Positions 1 to 4,584 of a DNA stretch of 7,331 nucleotides are shown here, one piece after another. This DNA comes from an uncultured Halioglobus sp. GTDB taxonomy: Bacteria; Pseudomonadota; Gammaproteobacteria; Pseudomonadales; Halieaceae. The DNA lies in the NCBI GenBank assembly GCA_905480565.1, contig CAJQQW010000378.1, positions 1 to 7,331 of the forward strand. The letters are read 5' to 3'. The position numbers were made by a program, and so were the translations under genes. Under the pieces are notes generated by a model that had not been told where the DNA came from, searched no databases, and was given only the letters and a program-made list of their open reading frames with translations. The first letter of the stretch is position 1. Every line of letters starts with the position of its first letter.

Positions 1-347
1 GTCACGCCATCGCTACGCTCACTATTGAAGCAGTGGTCAACACCCGCTGCCTCAAGGTCTGCGATGTAAATATCGCCGTCGCTATCATTCGCCACCTTGC
101 AGGACATGAACGTCGGGCCGCCAAATTGCGCTGTCGCAATCATGGAGTTGCCGGCACTGCCGCCACTGGCGTGGCTTGCCTTGACCAGATGCCCTTGCAG
201 ATGCCCGAGCAGTTCCTGTTGTCGCGCCTGGTCTACGAGGGTCATTAAGCCCTTTTCAACACGCATTGTGTCGAGTTCGCCATCGTCTACCTTTATCTCT
301 GTATCTACGAGTGCCGCGCCGATGCCATAGGCTTTGTACTTTTTCAT
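1..347 (-). CDS. PfkB-family carbohydrate/nucleoside kinase (adenosine-kinase-like), N-terminal part, truncated by window edge
   Basis: This frame is open from an ATG at 347-345 to the left edge, giving 115 complete codons and no stop. The protein starts MKKYKAYGIGAALVDTEIKV, the usual opening of ribokinase/PfkB-family kinases, with Asp15 in the position that contacts the sugar. Residues 61-77 carry the Gly-rich family signature (SGGSAGNSMIATAQFGG). Residues 82-104 match the conserved block that ends in a Gly-Val-Asp (SCKVANDSDGDIYIADLEAAGVD). Family members transfer phosphate from ATP to a sugar or nucleoside in the cytosol; proteins of this subgroup are often annotated adenosine kinase, but the substrate cannot be told from this fragment. 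The C-terminal ATP-binding half and catalytic Asp lie outside the window. The gene is transcribed away from mrcB across a 165-bp gap. There is only a weak purine-rich stretch (TGGAAAA) ahead of the ATG, but the start fits the family N-terminus. Confidence 0.88.
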   Translation of the reverse strand, partial: MKKYKAYGIGAALVDTEIKVDDGELDTMRVEKGLMTLVDQARQQELLGHLQGHLVKASHASGGSAGNSMIATAQFGGPTFMSCKVANDSDGDIYIADLEAAGVDHCFNSERSDGV

Positions 348-512
348 TGCTTGGATTTTCCACTAGAGTAAAGTCAACGCCCATTATCCTGATTCGACGC
401 TGTATTAAAAGCATCAAGTTTTTATTAGCACTATCTGATCTGCGCCGGATTTCTGTTCTATCTGCTAATCAGATACCAACGTTTCGCGGCAGCTGGTGTA
501 CACTCGATTCCC
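348..512. promoter_or_regulatory. Divergent intergenic region between the PfkB-family kinase and mrcB
   Basis: This 165-bp gap separates two genes transcribed in opposite directions, so promoters for both should lie here. It has an AT-rich core at about 401-431 and a repeat cluster at 431-475. I found no convincing sigma70 -35/-10 pair with 16-18 bp spacing on either strand. The isolated elements are a TTGACT on the minus strand near 373-378, a GATAAT on the minus strand near 384-389, and a TACACT on the plus strand at 499-504. No frame in the gap codes for a recognisable protein. The promoter assignment rests on gene orientation only. Confidence 0.6.
432..475. repeat. Inverted repeat with a competing inner half-site upstream of mrcB
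   Basis: TATCTGAT at 432-439 is perfectly complementary to ATCAGATA at 468-475, an 8-bp inverted repeat with a 28-nt loop. A second TATCTG at 459-464 can instead pair with CAGATA at 470-475, a 6-bp repeat with a 5-nt spacer. The two left arms are also direct repeats: CTATCTG at 431-437 and 458-464, 27 bp apart. The structure could be an operator with three half-sites, or a leader RNA with two mutually exclusive hairpins. Neither is proven, and in AT-rich DNA short repeats can arise by chance. Confidence 0.4.
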
Positions 513-2774
513 ATGTTTCGTACCAGCCACCTGCTCCTCAAACTCAGCCTGTTCTTCGCGGTAATCGGTGGATTGTTTGTTATTTACCTGGACGCGCGGA
601 TCACCGCTACATTCAGCGACAAAATGTGGGATTTGCCCGCCAGGGTCTATGCCAGGCCGCTTGAGCTTTTTGAGGGTGCGCCTGTAAAGGCGGACGATTT
701 TGCCTATGAGTTGCGCGTACTGGGCTATCGAGCTGTCAATTCACCCCGTAATCCCGGCGAGTTTACCCGCTACCGAGATCGATTTGACCTATACACACGC
801 GGCTTTGACTTTCCAGGTGAGCGCGAGTCGTCGCGTCGCGTTCTGATTGAATTCGCTGATCGAAGAGTGAAGAGCCTGTCGGCGGGAGGCCGTGGGGTAG
901 ATCTGATGCGCCTCGACCCAGTGCACATTGGCGGTATTTACCCGCAGCACGGTGAAGACCGGGCGTTGGTCCGGCTGAGAGAGGTGCCCGAGACTCTCAC
1001 TCTCGGTCTGATGGCAGTTGAAGATCGCGATTTCTACCAGCACTGGGGCTTTTCGATCACCGGAATAGCACGAGCGGCCTGGAGTAATCTGCGTTCAGGA
1101 CGTGTTGTGGCTGGTGGCAGCACCATCTCTCAGCAGCTGGTGAAGAACTACTACCTGACCTCTGAGCGCACCATTGTCCGCAAACTGATAGAGGTCGTAA
1201 TGGCGGTGTTGCTTGAGCTGCACTACGACAAGGAGCAGATACTCGAAAGCTACATCAACGAGGTGTATCTCGGGCAGGAAGGGCGTCGCTCGGTGCATGG
1301 TTTTGAACTCGCCTCGCAACATTACTTCGATGCGCCCCTGGCAACGCTGGGGCTTGCTCAACAAGCGCTTTTGATTGGGATGATCAAGGGTCCTTCCCTG
1401 TACAACCCCGAACGCAATCCCGAGCGTGCGCTTGAGCGTCGTAACGTCGTGCTGGGCGTGATGGCAGAGCAGGGTGTTATCTCTGTCGAGCAGGCGGCAG
1501 TGGCCAAAGCGATGCCTCTGGGCCTCAACCGGCAGCACAGTATTCGGGGCTCATTTCCCGCATTTCTGGACCTGGTGCGCCGACAACTGCGCCGCGAGTA
1601 CCGGGATGAAGATCTGGCCACCCAGGGGCTTAGTATCTTTACCAGTTTTGATCCTGTGCTGCAGCGGCAGCTAGAGCGCAGCACGATCGCGGTGATGGAT
1701 CAGCTGGACAGCAGCGGTGAATTGCAGAGTGCCGCTGTGGTGACGCGCTTTGATACAGGCGAAGTGGCGGCATTGCTTGGAGGGCGCAGGGCAAAGTTCG
1801 CGGGCTTTAATCGGGCGCTGGATGCCAGGCGTCCGGCGGGCTCGCTACTTAAGCCAGCGGTTTATTTGGCAGCGCTGGAGAAACCTGCTCAATACTCACT
1901 GGCCACTGAGCTGTCCGACACGCCCCTGACGGTCAAGACGCCCGGATCAACACCGTGGCAACCACAAAATTTTGACCGCCGATCACACGGTTCAGTATCA
2001 CTCTACGAGGCGCTGGCCAAGTCCTATAACCTTGCCAGCGCAAGGCTTGGTATGACATTGGGACTGGCAGACGTAACGGACATGTTGGAGCGTTTGGGGG
2101 TTGAAAAGGGTGTGCCGGCGGTTCCTGCCCTACTGTTGGGCGCGGGTGAATATGCTCCGATAGACATGGCGGTGATGTACCAGTCTATCGCTGCAGGCGG
2201 TTTTCGTATGCCCTTGCGCAGCATCCGGGATATCGTTGACGCCAATGGCGAGCCCCTGCGACGCTATCCGCTGGAATATGATCGCACCGCGAGTCTGCAG
2301 GCCGTGCACTTGCTGCACTATGCATTGAGGGCCGTCATGCGCGAGGGTACCGGGCAAGGCGCCTATCGTTATCTTGGGGAGGGATTTGATGTTGCCGGTA
2401 AGACGGGCACTACCAACGAGGGTCGCGATTCCTGGTTCGCTGGATTCTCGGGTGATCTACTCGCCGTGGTCTGGATCGGTCGTGACGACAACGGGAGTAC
2501 CCGGCTCACTGGCAGCAGCGGTGCATTAAAAGTCTGGGCGCATTTCATGTCGCGATCCAGTCGCCAGCCTCTGGCCTATCGCATGCCAGACGGTGTTGAG
2601 CCGCATTGGGTTGATGAGCGCAATGGTTTTTTGACCGGCAAGGGTTGCCCCCGCGCCAGATTGCTGCCCTTTATTGAGGGTTCGGAGCCTGATTCGCGCA
2701 CTGACTGTGCCGGTGCACAAGAGAAGAATGGCATTCGAGACTGGTTTGATACCTTGTTTGGGAAAAAAGATTGA
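513..2774 (+). CDS. mrcB: Penicillin-binding protein 1b, bifunctional peptidoglycan glycosyltransferase/transpeptidase
   Basis: This 753-residue class A PBP polymerises lipid II into glycan strands and crosslinks their peptides on the periplasmic face of the inner membrane. A very short cytoplasmic tail (about 6 residues) precedes one membrane anchor at about 7-27. Next comes a UB2H-like regulatory domain at about 45-140, the docking site for Lpo activators in known PBP1b proteins. The GT51 domain (about 150-330) has the catalytic Glu170 in VEDRDFYQHWG, GGSTISQQLVKN at 201-212, RKLIE with Glu227, and ESYINEVYLG at 245-254. The transpeptidase domain has SLLK with nucleophile Ser444 and Lys447, SYN at 504-506 and KTGT at 630-633. 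Cys712 and Cys732 sit where E. coli PBP1b has a C-terminal cysteine pair. All catalytic residues are present, and the length is close to Pseudomonas PBP1b (roughly 770) and shorter than E. coli (844). The frame is open upstream to a stop at 426-428 but has no ATG, GTG or TTG there, so 513 is the start although no clear Shine-Dalgarno precedes it. The gene overlaps lpoP by one base. Confidence 0.97.
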   Translation: MFRTSHLLLKLSLFFAVIGGLFVIYLDARITATFSDKMWDLPARVYARPLELFEGAPVKADDFAYELRVLGYRAVNSPRNPGEFTRYRDRFDLYTRGFDFPGERESSRRVLIEFADRRVKSLSAGGRGVDLMRLDPVHIGGIYPQHGEDRALVRLREVPETLTLGLMAVEDRDFYQHWGFSITGIARAAWSNLRSGRVVAGGSTISQQLVKNYYLTSERTIVRKLIEVVMAVLLELHYDKEQILESYINEVYLGQEGRRSVHGFELASQHYFDAPLATLGLAQQALLIGMIKGPSLYNPERNPERALERRNVVLGVMAEQGVISVEQAAVAKAMPLGLNRQHSIRGSFPAFLDLVRRQLRREYRDEDLATQGLSIFTSFDPVLQRQLERSTIAVMDQLDSSGELQSAAVVTRFDTGEVAALLGGRRAKFAGFNRALDARRPAGSLLKPAVYLAALEKPAQYSLATELSDTPLTVKTPGSTPWQPQNFDRRSHGSVSLYEALAKSYNLASARLGMTLGLADVTDMLERLGVEKGVPAVPALLLGAGEYAPIDMAVMYQSIAAGGFRMPLRSIRDIVDANGEPLRRYPLEYDRTASLQAVHLLHYALRAVMREGTGQGAYRYLGEGFDVAGKTGTTNEGRDSWFAGFSGDLLAVVWIGRDDNGSTRLTGSSGALKVWAHFMSRSSRQPLAYRMPDGVEPHWVDERNGFLTGKGCPRARLLPFIEGSEPDSRTDCAGAQEKNGIRDWFDTLFGKKD

Positions 2775-3193
2775 TGACGTTTTTACGCGCGATAACGGGC
2801 TCGCTGACCCTCGTTTATGCTCTGGTGTTGGTCGGTTGTTCCAGTCTTACCAACCCCACTTATTCTGTGCCCGTAAAAACGTCCGCGGGGAAGGGTGTCT
2901 CCGCCCCAATGCCGGAGGCGCACAGGTCGGGGTCGCCTTCGGCCAGCGCTGCATGGAAACCCCTGCTGGAAAAGGCGCAGTATGCAACGCGTCGGGGCGA
3001 CTACGAACAGGCCCTTGCCTACCTGGAGCGCGCGCAGCGCATTGATCCGGACAGCGCGGAGGTCTACCTCGGCATGGCACAAGTGCATCGTGCACGCGGT
3101 GACAGTGCGCGTGCAAGCGCGACCGCAGAACGGGGGTTGTTGTATTGCACAAGCAATCGGTTGTGTGACGCGCTGCGCGCGTTCGTGCAGTAG
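2774..3193 (+). CDS. lpoP: LpoP-like TPR lipoprotein, predicted activator of PBP1b
   Basis: This is a 139-residue lipoprotein. Residues 1-21 form a signal peptide (one Arg, then a hydrophobic stretch) ending in the lipobox LVGC, so Cys22 should be lipidated; Ser23-Ser24 at +2/+3 favour outer-membrane sorting over Lol avoidance. Residues 25-58 are a Pro/Ser/Gly-rich flexible linker. Residues 60-127 form about two TPR units, including GDYEQALAYLERAQRIDP at 75-92 and a second with RARGDSARASATAERGL. A lipidated N-terminus, linker and small TPR domain, encoded directly after PBP1b, is the layout of Pseudomonas aeruginosa LpoP, which stimulates PBP1b; it differs from enterobacterial LpoB. I infer the same role here from architecture and position. 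The ATG at 2774 overlaps the mrcB stop in TGATG, suggesting coupled translation; an in-frame TTG one codon earlier is less likely. Cys125 and Cys131 could form a disulfide at the C-terminus. The gene ends 7 bp before the stop of the convergent efflux operon. Confidence 0.85.
   Translation: MTFLRAITGSLTLVYALVLVGCSSLTNPTYSVPVKTSAGKGVSAPMPEAHRSGSPSASAAWKPLLEKAQYATRRGDYEQALAYLERAQRIDPDSAEVYLGMAQVHRARGDSARASATAERGLLYCTSNRLCDALRAFVQ
3168..3182. other. GC-rich hairpin at the end of lpoP, near the junction of convergent operons
   Basis: ACGCGC at 3168-3173 and GCGCGT at 3177-3182 form a perfect 6-bp, nearly all-GC stem with a 3-nt loop, in the last codons of lpoP and about 20-30 bases beyond the stop of the opposing efflux operon. 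No T-tract follows on either strand, so it does not qualify as a standard intrinsic terminator. It could contribute to transcript end processing or Rho-dependent pausing, or be a by-product of GC-rich Ala/Arg codons. Confidence 0.25.
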
Positions 3194-3200
3194 CGGATAG

Positions 3201-4583
3201 TCAGCTTTCCACTGACCAACCGCCACCCAGTGCGGCATACAGCCTCACAATGGCGTTGTAATACTGTTGCAGGCTCTGCGATTTATCAAGCTCCGCGTTA
3301 AACAGGGTACGTTCCGTATCCAGAACCTCGAGATAGTCTACAACTCCCCCGTTATAGCGTGCCCGGGAGAGCTTGGCCGCCTGGGTCGCAGAGTTAGCCC
3401 GGCGGGATTGTGCGGCGTGCTCATCGCGATAGGTGCGTACCGCGACGAGGGAGTCCTCCACTTCGCGGAAAGCCTCCTGCAGGGTCGCCTCATAAACCAG
3501 TAATGCCTGCTCCGCTCGCTGCTGAGCCGCCTCGGCCTGGGCTTTCAACAGCCCCGAATTAAAGATTGGCGCGAGTATATTAGCGCCGATATTCCAGGTT
3601 TCCGCATCGCCGGAGTTGAGGTCTGAGAGGTCAGTGCTCTCCGCGCCAAATCGACCGGTGAGGGAAATGCTGGGGTAACGCAGTGCTTCTGCCACGCCCA
3701 CCCGGGCTGTCGCGGCCTCCAGTTTTGCTTCTGCGCTCACGACGTCTGGGCGTCTCTGCAGTAGCGCCGAGGGCAGACCCGCGGGGATTACGGGGGGAAA
3801 AATCTGGCTATCGAGGGCTGCGCCACGGGTGACAGCCCCCGGGTTTCGGCCCAACAAGATACGCAGTGTGTTTTGTGTCTGGATGACCTGTCTCTCGAAT
3901 GAGGCGATAGCCGCCTCAGCAACGAAGACCTCAATTTGCGCCTGGTGTACATCGAGTTCAGAGACAGTGCCTTTTTCGAAACGAGCGCGGATGATGCCAA
4001 GGCTTTGCAGCCGGGTTTGCATTGTATTTTCGGATACTGCCAGGCGCGCATCGAGATCGCGCAGCAGCAGGTAATTGCTCGCCACATCGCTCACCAGGGT
4101 GATCGTAACAGTGCGATAGGCAGACTCTGTTGCCAGCAGGTCGGCGCGTGATGCCTCGGTGGCCCTTTGAAACTCACCCCACAGATCGACCTGATAGCTC
4201 AGGTCGCCGGATATCAAAAAGCGGTCGTTGGAGCGCGCGCCGGGCACCAGTTCACGACTGAGTCGATCACGTCCTAGCAGGCCTGACACATCCAAAAAAG
4301 GGAACTGATTTGCCCTGACCGCAATAACGTTCAAGCGCGCCTCTTCAATACGCGACAAGGCCACCCCCAGGTCCTTGTTTTCCTCGAGTGCCGCGCTAAT
4401 GAGCAGGCGCAACTGTTCGTCCTGAAACAAATCCCACCACTCCATATTGGCAATAGATTCTCCGGAAGGGTCCTCTGGTCCAAAGGTCTCGGGAACGTCG
4501 AGTTCGGGGCGCTCGTAATCGGGGGTAAGCGTGCACCCAACGATCAGGGATGCCAGCAGTAGGAATACAGACAGTCGCCACAT
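3201..4583 (-). CDS. RND efflux outer-membrane lipoprotein channel, NodT/OprM family
   Basis: This 460-residue protein is the outer-membrane exit duct of a tripartite RND pump, a TolC-like trimer with a periplasmic alpha-barrel. The signal peptide MWRLSVFLLLASLIVGC ends in a lipobox, so Cys17 should be lipidated. The two homologous outer-membrane efflux repeats lie at about 55-245 and 270-450. Family landmarks include LPSALLQRRPDV at 270-281, ALRYPSISLTGRFG at 300-313, NGGVVDYLEVLDTERTL at 411-427 and LYAALGGGW near the C-terminus. Length is typical for the family (about 460-490). The frame runs further upstream to an ATG at 4649, but the ATG at 4583 is preferred: it gives a clean lipoprotein signal, and GGAGG lies at 4597-4593, nine bases ahead. 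Its ATG follows the RND stop codon with one base between (TGA-C-ATG), so the two are cotranscribed and probably translationally coupled. The substrate of the pump is not predictable from this component. Confidence 0.95.
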   Translation of the reverse strand: MWRLSVFLLLASLIVGCTLTPDYERPELDVPETFGPEDPSGESIANMEWWDLFQDEQLRLLISAALEENKDLGVALSRIEEARLNVIAVRANQFPFLDVSGLLGRDRLSRELVPGARSNDRFLISGDLSYQVDLWGEFQRATEASRADLLATESAYRTVTITLVSDVASNYLLLRDLDARLAVSENTMQTRLQSLGIIRARFEKGTVSELDVHQAQIEVFVAEAAIASFERQVIQTQNTLRILLGRNPGAVTRGAALDSQIFPPVIPAGLPSALLQRRPDVVSAEAKLEAATARVGVAEALRYPSISLTGRFGAESTDLSDLNSGDAETWNIGANILAPIFNSGLLKAQAEAAQQRAEQALLVYEATLQEAFREVEDSLVAVRTYRDEHAAQSRRANSATQAAKLSRARYNGGVVDYLEVLDTERTLFNAELDKSQSLQQYYNAIVRLYAALGGGWSVES

Positions 4584-4584
4584 G

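Noticed and set aside
499..504. TACACT as the -10 element of a mrcB promoter
   Set aside because: No acceptable -35 hexamer lies 16-18 bp upstream and there is no extended -10 TG in the right place, so it is mentioned as a possibility but not annotated as a promoter.
266..664. 132-codon plus-strand frame spanning the kinase start, the intergenic region and the mrcB start
   Set aside because: It overlaps the N-termini of two well-supported genes in other frames and its Arg/Ser/Cys-rich product resembles no protein family.
1095..1538. 147-codon open frame on the minus strand inside mrcB, and similar long frames on both strands within the other genes
   Set aside because: They lie wholly in genes with clear family matches, show no recognisable domains, and their composition follows from the complementary codons.
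2771..2773. TTG as the start codon of lpoP
   Set aside because: It adds only one Met and overlaps the mrcB stop by four bases; the ATG at 2774 directly after it makes a standard TGATG overlap and the same signal peptide.
3200..3216. GTCAG-N7-CTGAC stem as a bidirectional terminator
   Set aside because: The stem is only five base pairs, covers the channel gene's own stop codon, and has no T-tract on either strand.
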